NCBI RefSeq assembly: GCF_018381315.1
Contig: NZ_JAGZSD010000001.1
Location: 186,001-250,000, forward strand
Length of the DNA stretch: 64,000 nucleotides
Reading direction: 5' to 3'
Source of the DNA: Anaerostipes sp.
GTDB lineage: Bacteria > Bacillota > Clostridia > Lachnospirales > Lachnospiraceae
Shown: in pieces, positions 24,757-32,804 of the stretch
Numbering within the stretch: the stretch's first letter is position 1
Layout: every line of letters begins with the position of its first letter
Translations under genes and position numbers: made by a program
The notes under the pieces: generated by a model
What the model was told of the DNA's origin: nothing
Seen by the model: the letters and a program-made list of their open reading frames with translations, nothing else
Databases searched by the model: none

Positions 24757-25365
24757 TTATTCAAGAATAATTCCTTCTGTTGAGATTGTGATGACATTCA
24801 GAGGAATTGTTTTCCTGCTTTGTTCCAGGGCAGTGCGGACCGCATATTCCAGGCCTCCGCAGCATGGGACTTCCATACGTGTGACGGTGATGCTCTTTAA
24901 GTCGTTTTCGCGGATGATCTGGGCCAGCTTCTCTGAATAATCCACTGGGTCCAGTTTTGGACATCCTACCAGTGTGATCTTCTGTTTCATAAACTGTTCA
25001 TGAAAGTTCCCATGGGCAAACGCTGTACAGTCTGCTGCCACCAAAAGATGTGCATGATGAAAATAAGGTGCGTTTACAGGAACCAGCTGGATCTGGACAG
25101 GCCATTGTCGCAGGGCACTCTGGTTGTTTTTTCTCTGGTTGTCTAAAACTGCTTCTTTGTCGTAGTCAGGGGCCTCTCTGTTTTCAAAGGTTATAGCGCC
25201 TGTCGGGCACATTGGAAGACAGTTGCCGAGGCCGTCGCAGTAATCGTCCCGAATGAGCTTTGCTTTTTTGTCTATCATTTGAATGGCACCCTCGTGACAG
25301 GCAGAAGCACAGAGTCCGCATCCGTTGCATTTTTCTTCATCTATTTTGATTAATTGTCTGATCAT
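24757..25365 (-). CDS. 4Fe-4S ferredoxin-domain protein
   Basis: A 202-residue cytoplasmic protein. The first cluster motif CNGCGLCASACHEGAI and the second, variant motif CDGLGNCLPMCPTGAI lie within the first 65 residues. The remaining part has further cysteines (ADCTAF, GCPKLD, PCCGG), suggesting a redox or electron-transfer role with an extra metal or cluster site. The start at 25365 follows AAGGAGG. It diverges from a Crp/Fnr gene with a palindrome between them. In anaerobic clostridia this protein type is often near Crp/Fnr regulators and hcp; no hcp is seen here. Confidence 0.85.
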   Translation of the reverse strand: MIRQLIKIDEEKCNGCGLCASACHEGAIQMIDKKAKLIRDDYCDGLGNCLPMCPTGAITFENREAPDYDKEAVLDNQRKNNQSALRQWPVQIQLVPVNAPYFHHAHLLVAADCTAFAHGNFHEQFMKQKITLVGCPKLDPVDYSEKLAQIIRENDLKSITVTRMEVPCCGGLEYAVRTALEQSRKTIPLNVITISTEGIILE

Positions 25366-25421
25366 TATGAATCCTCCTTGATTTTTATATTTGCATCATA
25401 CTATAATACACTTAAATTGTC

Positions 25422-25437
25422 TGTTGAAAATTCAACA
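25422..25437. promoter_or_regulatory. Crp/Fnr-type palindromic operator between ferredoxin and regulator genes
   Basis: TGTTGAA-AA-TTCAACA is a perfect inverted repeat with a 2-nt centre, of the TTGA...TCAA class bound by Crp/Fnr proteins. It lies in the 92-bp divergent intergenic region beside TATAAT/TATAGT-like elements at 25398-25407. Confidence 0.7.
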
Positions 25438-25457
25438 AAAGAAGGAGTTATAAAATA

Positions 25458-26129
25458 TTGAATCATATATTATGCGGATGTCCCCTGTTTTATGGAATCG
25501 GGGAAAAAGATCTGGAGAGGATGCTTGGATGTCTTTCTGCAAGAAAAGAAACCTTTGCCCCCAGGCAGATGATTTATGTGAACGGAGATACCATTGAAGA
25601 AGTAGGGATCATCACAGAAGGGGAAGTACAGATTGTCCGGGATGATTTTGAAGGAAGGAGATCGATCCTTGCCCATATTGGTCCGGGAGGCGTATTTGGA
25701 GAAGCTTATGGATGTCTGCCGGGAATGGAGATCCCGGTGTCAGTGGAATGTGTCAGAGAATGTTCCGTTCTGTTTTTGAATTATCATAAAGTTTTGACAA
25801 CATGTGATGCAAGCTGTGTATTTCATCAAAAGCTAATTGAAAATATGGCAGCCCTTCTGGCTTCAAAAAATGTTCAGTTAAATCAGAAGCTGGAGTGTCT
25901 GGAGAAAAGAACGACAAGGGAGAAGCTTCTTGCTTATGTAAACCAGGAGAAGCAGAGACAGAGAAGTTCTAAGATTAAGCTGCCGTTTTCAAAGAAGGAC
26001 CTGGCTGATTACCTGTGTGTTGACCGAAGCGGTATGATGGTAGAGTTAAAGAAGCTTCAGACAGAAGGAATTTTAACAGTAGAAAAAAGCTGGATAACGA
26101 TCGGAGATGAAGTATATGAAGATCAGTGA
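25458..26129 (+). CDS. Crp/Fnr-family transcriptional regulator
   Basis: A 223-residue protein beginning at TTG (25458) with AAGGAGTTAT upstream. A cyclic-nucleotide-binding-like beta-roll fills residues 15-120. A long dimer helix and a Crp-type DNA-binding domain (KKDLADYLCVDRSGMMVELK) follow. Several cysteines (LCGCPLF, GCLS, CVRECS) suggest redox or cluster sensing, as inference. It is divergent from the ferredoxin-like gene and is the obvious binder of the palindrome at 25422-25437. The 3' end overlaps the HD-domain gene by 14 bp. Confidence 0.92.
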   Translation: MNHILCGCPLFYGIGEKDLERMLGCLSARKETFAPRQMIYVNGDTIEEVGIITEGEVQIVRDDFEGRRSILAHIGPGGVFGEAYGCLPGMEIPVSVECVRECSVLFLNYHKVLTTCDASCVFHQKLIENMAALLASKNVQLNQKLECLEKRTTREKLLAYVNQEKQRQRSSKIKLPFSKKDLADYLCVDRSGMMVELKKLQTEGILTVEKSWITIGDEVYEDQ

Positions 26130-26607
26130 TGTGATTACTAAAATGATAGAATATTATCAGGGGGATGCCAGAAGGATTCAGCATTTCATGAAAGTTTATG
26201 CATATGCAGGGGCTATTGGTGAGCAGGAAGGTCTTGATTCTAAACAGCAGGAGCTGCTGGAGATCGCAGCGGTAACCCATGATATCGGTATTAAAGTAAG
26301 TGAGGAAAAGTATCAGAGCAGTGCGGGCAAATATCAGGAGACAGAGGGACCGAAGGAAGCTTTAAAACTATTAAAACAGTTTGGACTCAGCCGGGAATCT
26401 GTGGAGAGAATCTGCTATTTAATCGGACATCACCATACGTACAGCTGTATAGAAGGCATGGATTACCAGATTCTGGTGGAAGCCGATTTTCTTGTGAACT
26501 TGGAAGAACAAAAGAGCAGCAGAGAAACTGCGGAGTACGTCAGAGATAAAATATTTAAGACTAAAACAGGGATTTATTATCTTGAAAAAATATTTTGCGA
26601 AAGCTGA
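26116..26607 (+). CDS. HD-domain phosphohydrolase-like protein
   Basis: A 163-residue protein with HD metal-binding signatures: H at HFMKVY, HD in AAVTHDIG, and HH in LIGHHHTY, then EADFLVNLEE as the last Asp motif. Start at 26116 is preferred because CGGAG lies nine bases upstream; an ATG three codons earlier is too close to it. Overlapping the Crp/Fnr gene, it is probably co-transcribed. Small stand-alone HD proteins hydrolyse nucleotides or phosphomonoesters; the exact substrate is unknown. Confidence 0.88.
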   Translation: MKISDVITKMIEYYQGDARRIQHFMKVYAYAGAIGEQEGLDSKQQELLEIAAVTHDIGIKVSEEKYQSSAGKYQETEGPKEALKLLKQFGLSRESVERICYLIGHHHTYSCIEGMDYQILVEADFLVNLEEQKSSRETAEYVRDKIFKTKTGIYYLEKIFCES

Positions 26608-26627
26608 CAAAAAATTAAAAAAAGTTC

Positions 26628-26656
26628 TTGATTTGGGCTTTGTGTTATGGTAAAGT
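26628..26656 (+). promoter_or_regulatory. Promoter of the tRNA-Phe/tRNA-Gly unit
   Basis: TTGATT (26628-26633), 17 bp and TAAAGT (26651-26656), 24 bp before tRNA-Phe. Confidence 0.6.
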
Positions 26657-26680
26657 ATAGAAGTCGCAGAAATGAGACAT

Positions 26681-26753
<73 letters not shown>

Positions 26754-26785
26754 TTACAGAGAATTGAAAAGACTCTGTCATATAT

Positions 26786-26856
26786 GCGGGTGTAGTTCAA
26801 TGGTAGAACTCCAGCCTTCCAAGCTGATCACGTGGGTTCGATTCCCATCACCCGCT
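26786..26856 (+). tRNA. tRNA-Gly (TCC)
   Basis: A 71-nt tRNA 32 bp after tRNA-Phe. GCGGGTG pairs with CACCCGC, the anticodon TCC is at 26818-26820, and the T arm has GGTTCGATTCC. CCA is not encoded. Confidence 0.96.
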
Positions 26857-26862
26857 TAGCAA

Positions 26863-26896
26863 GCCGTTTTAGAGTTATCTCTAAAGCGGTTTTTTT
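26863..26896 (+). terminator. Terminator of the tRNA-Phe/Gly transcript
   Basis: CCGTTTTAGAG and CTCTAAAGCGG pair around TTAT, followed by seven T. Confidence 0.9.
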
Positions 26897-26897
26897 C

Positions 26898-27056
26898 TTA
26901 TTTCATAGGAAATGCGCCCTATGAAATAAAAAACGCTCCGCGAGGATCGCACTGCGGCGATAAGGAATCATGTCGCCAAAGCGACCCGCCGCAGGCGGAG
27001 AATCCCGCAAGTGGGATTCTTTCTTATTTCATAGGAAAGTGCGTCCCATGAAATAA
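26898..27056. repeat. Structured palindromic repeat element, about 160 bp
   Basis: Two related inverted repeats, TTATTTCATAGG...CCTATGAAATAA (26898-26929) and TTATTTCATAGG...CCCATGAAATAA (27024-27056), flank a G+C-rich core. The core nests CTCCGC/GCGGAG around CTGCGGC/GCCGCAG, then a hairpin GAATCCC-GCAAGT-GGGATTC. There is no coding potential. It resembles a REP/BOX- or MITE-like intergenic element. A related single palindrome follows the other tRNA unit at 7633. Confidence 0.75.
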
Positions 27057-27128
27057 AAAGCACTGCGTTCAGGATGCGCACAAGCCCCTCAAAGAGTGAA
27101 GGACTCGGTTAAAAGGAGTATATTTGAT

Positions 27129-27614
27129 ATGGAACTTACTGTGAGACAATTTAAAAAAGAAGATGTAAAATATATGACGGACATATGGAATCAGGTTGTG
27201 GAAGAAGCCAATGCTTTTCCGCAGGAAAAACCGTTTACGGCAGAAGAAGCCGAGAGCTTTTTTAAACTCCAGTCCTATACAGCGGTGGCAGAAGCAGACG
27301 GAGAGATTATAGGGCTTTACATTCTGCATCCGAATAATGTAGGCAGATGCGGACATTTATGCAATGCCTCCTATGCGGTCAGTAAGAGTGCAAGAGGCCG
27401 GCATATTGGTGAGCAGCTGGTGAAGGACTGTATAAAACAGGCAGGGGAGCTGGGATTTAAGGTGCTGCAGTTTAATGCCGTGGTGGCTTCAAATAAAGGG
27501 GCAGTCAGGCTGTACGACAGGCTTGGATTTCAGAGGCTGGGTACGGTGCCGGGAGGCTACCATTTAGGAGACGGCAGTTATGAAGACATTATTTTATTTT
27601 ACATTACTCTGTAA
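27129..27614 (+). CDS. GNAT-family N-acetyltransferase
   Basis: A 161-residue acyl-CoA-dependent transferase. Motif A is seen as YAVSKSARGRHIGEQLV near residues 85-101 (R-x-x-x-I-G acetyl-CoA loop), with VVASNKGAVRLYDRLGFQ as motif B. Start at 27129 because AAAAGGAG lies before it; a longer frame begins in the repeat region. Domain matches the broad GNAT group acting on small molecules or amino acids; acceptor unknown. It is an isolated gene between the palindromic element and the malic enzyme gene. Confidence 0.9.
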   Translation: MELTVRQFKKEDVKYMTDIWNQVVEEANAFPQEKPFTAEEAESFFKLQSYTAVAEADGEIIGLYILHPNNVGRCGHLCNASYAVSKSARGRHIGEQLVKDCIKQAGELGFKVLQFNAVVASNKGAVRLYDRLGFQRLGTVPGGYHLGDGSYEDIILFYITL

Positions 27615-27700
27615 TATAATGATATCAGGGCTAAAATACTTTTTGCCCACGACATAATAAAGAAAACCATAGATGATAAAGATTCATAAAGGAGAAGCTC

Positions 27701-28855
27701 ATGGATTACAATGAATTGGCGTTGAAGATGCACGAAGAGAACAGAGGAAAAGTGGCAGTCAGGTCTAAAGTTACGGTGGAGACAAGAGAAGACCTGAGTA
27801 CAGCCTATACTCCTGGAGTGGCAGAGCCGTGCCGTAAAATCAGGGATTGTAAAGAGGAAGTGTACCGTTACACCGCAAAAGGTAATCTGGTAGCCGTCGT
27901 ATCTGACGGGACAGCGGTTCTCGGCCTTGGAGATATCGGACCGGAGGCAGCGATGCCGGTTATGGAAGGGAAAGCTATTTTATTTAAAGAGTTTGCGGAT
28001 ATTGACGCATTTCCGATCTGCCTGGATACAAAAGATACAGAGGAGATTATAAAGACAGTAAAATATTTGGCGCCGACTTTTGGAGGGATTAATCTGGAAG
28101 ATATTTCTGCGCCGAGATGTTTTGAAATAGAGCGCCGGCTGAAAGAAGAGCTGGATATACCCGTATTTCATGATGACCAGCACGGGACAGCTATCGTGGT
28201 GGCAGCAGGTCTCATCAATGCACTTAAATTTGCCGGGAAGAAGATGGAAGACGCAAAGGTGGTTATCAATGGAGCGGGTTCTGCCGGAATCTCTATCTGT
28301 AAGCTTCTGCTGCAGTTCGGCATAAAAGACGCTGTACTTGTGGACCAGAAAGGTGCTCTGTGTCCGGGAGAAGCGTGGATGAACGAAGCACAAAAAGATA
28401 TGGCGGAAAAAACGAATAAGGACCGGCAGACCGGAGGACTTTCTGAGATTATGAAGGGGAAAGATGTATTTATCGGTGTTTCAGCACCGAATATTGTTAC
28501 ATCCGAAATGGTTTCATCTATGGCGGAGGATCCGGTGGTATTTGCAATGGCAAATCCGGTGCCTGAGATCATGCCGGAGGAGGCAAAAAAGGGCGGTGCA
28601 AAAGTGGTGGCTACCGGCCGTTCGGATTTCCCGAACCAGATCAATAATGTGCTGGTGTTCCCCGGAATCTTCAGGGGGGCCATGGATGCCCGGGCTTCTC
28701 AGATTACAGAGGAGATGAAAATGGCAGCTGCCAGAGCTATCGCAGGTATCATAACAGATGACGAGCTTCAAGAGGACTATATTATTCCCGGAGTTTTTGA
28801 TAAGCGTGTGTGCAGTGCAGTTGCAGATGCGGTTAAGGCAGAAAGCCGGAAATAA
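27701..28855 (+). CDS. NAD-dependent malic enzyme
   Basis: A 384-residue oxidative decarboxylase converting malate to pyruvate and CO2. The short, bacterial type is recognised by YTPGVAEPCRKI near residue 37, GDIGPEAAMPVMEGK, the catalytic/metal region VFHDDQHGTAI (about 152-162) and the Rossmann loop NGAGSAGIS. AAAGGAGAAG precedes the ATG. It is monocistronic by spacing; the marR promoter begins nine bases after its stop. NAD versus NADP preference is assigned by family only. Confidence 0.95.
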   Translation: MDYNELALKMHEENRGKVAVRSKVTVETREDLSTAYTPGVAEPCRKIRDCKEEVYRYTAKGNLVAVVSDGTAVLGLGDIGPEAAMPVMEGKAILFKEFADIDAFPICLDTKDTEEIIKTVKYLAPTFGGINLEDISAPRCFEIERRLKEELDIPVFHDDQHGTAIVVAAGLINALKFAGKKMEDAKVVINGAGSAGISICKLLLQFGIKDAVLVDQKGALCPGEAWMNEAQKDMAEKTNKDRQTGGLSEIMKGKDVFIGVSAPNIVTSEMVSSMAEDPVVFAMANPVPEIMPEEAKKGGAKVVATGRSDFPNQINNVLVFPGIFRGAMDARASQITEEMKMAAARAIAGIITDDELQEDYIIPGVFDKRVCSAVADAVKAESRK

Positions 28856-28863
28856 ATTAGCTG

Positions 28864-28910
28864 TTGAAATTTCGGCAGGATTCCTGTAGAATATGTAGTG
28901 CACTACATAT
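28864..28910 (+). promoter_or_regulatory. marR promoter with a perfect 20-bp palindromic operator
   Basis: TTGAAA (28864-28869), 17 bp, TAGAAT (28887-28892). The perfect palindrome ATATGTAGTGCACTACATAT (28891-28910) covers the end of the -10 and the expected start site, and stops 11 bp before the marR start codon. Confidence 0.88.
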
Positions 28911-28921
28911 GGAGGCGGATT

Positions 28922-29347
28922 ATGAACCAGGAACGGGAAATTGGAGCCAGGTTTAAGCATATCCACGATAAGTTCACGCAGCATATGAATCAAAACTTAC
29001 GCTGTCTGGATGTGACGTATTCACAGATGGAATTGCTCCTGTACCTGGCAGAACATCAGAACCGGAAGATAACACAGAAAGATATCGGCGAATTCATGAA
29101 AGTGAAGCATTCCACAGTCATTGGTATTTTAAGGCGGCTGGAAATGAAAGGATTTTTGTACTGTGTTGTGGACGAAGAGAATAAGAGATGCCGCAATGTG
29201 ATTCTCACACAGAAAGGGCTGGACTTAAAGAGTAAGATGGAGGCCCACCGGAGAGAAGAAGAAATGCGCATCAGGCAGGTGTTATCTGAGGAAGAATCCC
29301 AAAAACTCTATGAATTGCTTGGCAAGGTGCTTGAAAGCCTGGAGTAG
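28922..29347 (+). CDS. MarR-family regulator (second)
   Basis: A 141-residue winged-helix protein starting at MNQEREIG; GGAGGCGG lies upstream, while a longer frame would start inside the operator. DNA-binding helices are seen in KITQKDIGEFMKVKHSTVIG and the wing in DEENKRCRNVILT. It precedes a MATE exporter gene and lies under a promoter occluded by a 20-bp palindrome, pointing to autoregulation. Confidence 0.93.
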   Translation: MNQEREIGARFKHIHDKFTQHMNQNLRCLDVTYSQMELLLYLAEHQNRKITQKDIGEFMKVKHSTVIGILRRLEMKGFLYCVVDEENKRCRNVILTQKGLDLKSKMEAHRREEEMRIRQVLSEEESQKLYELLGKVLESLE

Positions 29348-29365
29348 AGATATAATTAACAGTCA

Positions 29366-29396
29366 ATGAAAGTGCCTGGCGGCGCTTTCATTTTTA
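29366..29396 (+). terminator. Hairpin between marR and MATE genes
   Basis: ATGAAAG-TGCC-TGGC-GGCG-CTTTCAT followed by five T forms a terminator-like hairpin inside the operon; it may lower read-through into the exporter gene. Confidence 0.65.
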
Positions 29397-29443
29397 TTCC
29401 GCTGTGCAGCTGGCTGCATATACGATAAAAGGAGGAAAAACGA

Positions 29444-30808
29444 ATGGATAATAAAGTATTTGAGTCATATCCGGTGCCGAAAGCAGTGGCCACTCTGGCT
29501 TTGCCTACGGTACTTAGTATGCTTGTAACAATTTTTTATAATATGGCTGACACTTTTTTTGTGGGTCAGACAGGAGATCCAAACCAGGTTGCTGCCGTAT
29601 CACTGACAACGCCGGTGTTTATGCTGCTTATGGCAGTGGGCAATATCTTTGGGATTGGAGGATGCTCCTATATTTCCAGAATGCTTGGAGAGGGAGAGAC
29701 AGAAAAAGTAAAGAAGATCAGCAGCTTTTGTTTTTACGGAAGCATTATAGCAGGAATTATCATGATGATCGTCTTTTTAGGAGGCATGCCGGTTATCCTG
29801 AAGCTGATCGGCTGCAGTGCCAACACAGAGGGGTATGCCAGAAGCTATCTGACCTATATCGGCCTGGGATCTGTATTTGTAGTCATCTCCATGGCCTTTA
29901 ACAATGTGGTCAGAGGAGAGGGAGCTGCCAAGATCTCCATGATCGGAATGATGATCGGGACTATCGTTAATATCGTGCTGGACCCGGTTATGATCCTCGG
30001 AATGAACATGGGAGTTGCAGGAGCAGCAATTGCTACAATTATAGGGAATATTTGTACGGTTGTCTTTTATTTATTTTTCTTTGCAAAGATGAAAACAGGA
30101 CTTTCGATTTCACCGAAACATTTTACGGCAAAAGAAAAGATTATGTCCGGAGTATTTGCCATCGGTATTCCTGCCTCTATTAACAATATCCTTATGAGTA
30201 CAGCGAATATTATACTGAACAATTTCCTTGCATCCTACGGCGACATTCCGGTGGCGGCCATGGGTGTGGCAATGAAGGCAAATATGCTTGTGATCCTGGT
30301 ACAGATCGGACTGGGGTCAGGTGTTGCCCCTTTGATCGGATACTGCTACGGATCAGGCAATCTGGAGAAGATGAAAAAGACTATGAAGTTTTCCATGGCG
30401 TGCAATGTGATCATGGGGACGGTATTGTCTCTGCTTTACCTGCTGTTTACACAACCAATCATTCAGGCGTTTATTAACGACGGATCAGTGGTAGCCCACG
30501 GTGTGAGGATGCTGAGAGTCTTAATGATCTCCGGACCGGTCATCGGCATTATGTTTGTATTCATGTTTGGATTCCAGGCAATGGGAAAAGCAGTTCCATC
30601 CCTGATCCTTTCCTTGAGCCGGCAGGGTCTTGTATTCTTCCCTGTTCTGCTGATTACAAATTATTTGTTCGGACTTGAGGGAATTGTATTCGCCCAGCCT
30701 GTGGCGGATCTGGCATCCTTGGGTGTTTCATTCCTGCTGTTTATAAAGATAGCAAAAGAATTAAAAGAAAGAGAAAAAGAATTAGAATTAAAGAATGCAG
30801 AAGCATAA
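29444..30808 (+). CDS. MATE-family efflux transporter (MarR-linked, second copy)
   Basis: A 454-residue membrane protein with about twelve helices in two similar halves. The first helix signature VTIFYNMADTFFVGQ and the second-half counterpart are typical of the MATE group that exports drugs or metabolites with Na+ or H+. AAAGGAGG precedes the ATG. It follows marR by 96 bp containing a hairpin. It belongs to the same superfamily as the pump at 7727-9151 but is clearly a different branch by sequence. A strong bidirectional terminator follows. Confidence 0.93.
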   Translation: MDNKVFESYPVPKAVATLALPTVLSMLVTIFYNMADTFFVGQTGDPNQVAAVSLTTPVFMLLMAVGNIFGIGGCSYISRMLGEGETEKVKKISSFCFYGSIIAGIIMMIVFLGGMPVILKLIGCSANTEGYARSYLTYIGLGSVFVVISMAFNNVVRGEGAAKISMIGMMIGTIVNIVLDPVMILGMNMGVAGAAIATIIGNICTVVFYLFFFAKMKTGLSISPKHFTAKEKIMSGVFAIGIPASINNILMSTANIILNNFLASYGDIPVAAMGVAMKANMLVILVQIGLGSGVAPLIGYCYGSGNLEKMKKTMKFSMACNVIMGTVLSLLYLLFTQPIIQAFINDGSVVAHGVRMLRVLMISGPVIGIMFVFMFGFQAMGKAVPSLILSLSRQGLVFFPVLLITNYLFGLEGIVFAQPVADLASLGVSFLLFIKIAKELKEREKELELKNAEA

Positions 30809-30814
30809 AAAAGG

Positions 30815-30858
30815 CTCCATGGAACGGTTTTTATACCGATCCCATGGAGTATTTTTTA
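30815..30858. terminator. Bidirectional terminator after the MATE gene
   Basis: CTCCATGG and CCATGGAG enclose a second small stem (CGGT/ACCG). T runs occur on both sides, so it also ends the minus-strand transporter operon. Confidence 0.88.
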
Positions 30859-30906
30859 TTACATAAGAAATTTATACAGAAGGATGTGCACAAATGCAAA
30901 CTAAAA

Positions 30907-32802
30907 TTATTTCTCGATTTCTTCTGTCTCAATCATAAATTTGACACTGCCCTTTGTACCCTTTGCTTTCTTTGTGAAAGTCTGGTATTTATCACCCTGT
31001 TCTATTGTGTCATTGATCCGGTCCAATGTATTTTGAACGTCATTGTCCATAATGTTTACCAGACGCTGAATGCCATCCTGATTAAACTGGATAAGGCCTG
31101 AATTCAGAGTGTCAGCACCGGCATAGAGAGCATCTGTGCCAGAGGAAAGTTTGCTGCCGCCGGATGCCAGTGTACCGGTTGCCAGGCTTAGTTTTTTACC
31201 GCCGGATGCTGCGGTGTGAATTCCCTGTCCCAGCTGGCTTGTTCCGGCTGCCAGTTCACTCTGACCGGATGCAAGGTCTCCGGCGCCCTTATTTAATTTT
31301 ACTGCTGCCGAACGGAGGCTGGATGCGGCATCCGTCAGTTCCCTGGTGTCCAGACTGTTTAGCTTTTTAAAAGATGCCTGGGTGGACGGATCGCTTAATT
31401 TCTGGATCAGCGCTTTTGCGGGAGCTAAAGAAGAAGATAAAGCCCGGCTCTGCTGGTCAATGGTATCATTTTCATCCTTCATTTTGCTCTGGATTGCCTG
31501 CATAGTTCCAATGGCAGTCTTTATATCCTGAATATCAGCTGAATCTGTCACAGTACCTCTGCCCAGCAATGTTGTCAGACTGTCAATCTGTTCCTGAAGA
31601 GCACTGCCGTATTGAGTATTGGCGTTTTTGACCATTTCAAAGGAAGAGGAGATGGAATCCAGGCCGGATGAAAGTTCCTGCAGTTTTTGCTGGCTTGGGA
31701 GACTGCCGGTCAGGGATTTCATGTTCTCCAGTCCATAAGCAAGCTCTTTCATCATAGACGGAAGAGATTTTGTTTTCTTTTCCAGCTGGCTGGTTCCTGC
31801 CTTTAGATCCTTTGTCCCTTTTTTCAGCTTTTTAGCCCCGGAAATCAAGTCATCTTTTTTGTTATCCAGAGTATTCAGTCCTTTGGACAGCTCTTTGGTC
31901 TTTTTGTTAAGAACAGCAGTACCGCTCTTCAAAGTTTTGGATGCATTCTGTAATTCCTTTACTCCTGAGAGCAGCTCTCCGGAACCGTTTACCAGCTTTT
32001 CGGAGGCATTGGAAAGAGTGGTCAGTGAATCGTTCAGCTCGTCAATCGTATCTGCTTTATCCAGGCCGAACTCTGAGAGAGTATCGGCAGAAGCTACGGT
32101 TGCAGTCACTGTCATCTGGAAGTCTTTCACATCCGCAGTGAATTCAAATGAATCAGGGATGTCAAACTTTTGGCCGATTGCGCTGTCTTTTAGCTTCAGA
32201 CTGTCAGAAAGTCCCGGGAAAGCAACACCCATAAGAATATGCTTGCTGCCGTCTGAAATGTCTTTTGCATTTTTCATTTTGACATTTGAAAAATGTTCCG
32301 TCGGCAGCACAACAGCGGTAATCATGGTAAACGGAGTGTAGATGCCGTTGTGTACCTCATGGTTTGTAAATTCATAGCGGATCTTTACCTTTCCGCTCTT
32401 GCCGACCAAATTTTTGGGGCTGATCTCTTTGCCGTCCAGATAGTAAGTGACCTGCATGGAAACCGGAAGCTCTTTGTCAGTTTTTCCCTGATAATAAATG
32501 TCATTGCCGTTGGAATTCCAGGTGATGCTGTCCTTTTTGCCTTTCTGATATGTTTCATCACCTTTTACATTTTCTATATCATTTAAGTCACTGACGTCTT
32601 TGATCTTTGACGATTTGGTTTTATTTTTGAGCCAGTCGCTTACAATGACAGTCTGTGTATTGCCTTCTGCATCTGCCTTTACATAGACAGTCTCTTCTTT
32701 TTCCTGGGAATCAGCTGCATATACCGGAACTGCCGCCATCGAAGCACACAGCACCAATGAAGCTGCCATGGCCAAAGCCCTGCTTATTTTCTTTTTTCTC
32801 AT
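30907..32802 (-). CDS. Exported coiled-coil partner of the MMPL transporter, 631 residues
   Basis: Signal peptide MRKKKISRALAMAASLVLCA, cleaved near VYAA-D. Residues about 90-260 are beta-rich. Residues about 270-590 carry long heptad-like repeats with LxxGxxxLxxG patterns (LSSGTDALYAGADTLNSG), the same kind of repeat as in YhgE/Pip and other extracytoplasmic helical proteins. The gene starts 2 bp after the MMPL gene ends and is translated with it (AGGAGG inside the end of the upstream gene). It probably forms a periplasm-like extension or tube working with the exporter on the outside of the membrane, which is inference. No recognised enzymatic motif. Confidence 0.75.
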   Translation of the reverse strand: MRKKKISRALAMAASLVLCASMAAVPVYAADSQEKEETVYVKADAEGNTQTVIVSDWLKNKTKSSKIKDVSDLNDIENVKGDETYQKGKKDSITWNSNGNDIYYQGKTDKELPVSMQVTYYLDGKEISPKNLVGKSGKVKIRYEFTNHEVHNGIYTPFTMITAVVLPTEHFSNVKMKNAKDISDGSKHILMGVAFPGLSDSLKLKDSAIGQKFDIPDSFEFTADVKDFQMTVTATVASADTLSEFGLDKADTIDELNDSLTTLSNASEKLVNGSGELLSGVKELQNASKTLKSGTAVLNKKTKELSKGLNTLDNKKDDLISGAKKLKKGTKDLKAGTSQLEKKTKSLPSMMKELAYGLENMKSLTGSLPSQQKLQELSSGLDSISSSFEMVKNANTQYGSALQEQIDSLTTLLGRGTVTDSADIQDIKTAIGTMQAIQSKMKDENDTIDQQSRALSSSLAPAKALIQKLSDPSTQASFKKLNSLDTRELTDAASSLRSAAVKLNKGAGDLASGQSELAAGTSQLGQGIHTAASGGKKLSLATGTLASGGSKLSSGTDALYAGADTLNSGLIQFNQDGIQRLVNIMDNDVQNTLDRINDTIEQGDKYQTFTKKAKGTKGSVKFMIETEEIEK

Positions 32803-32804
32803 GT

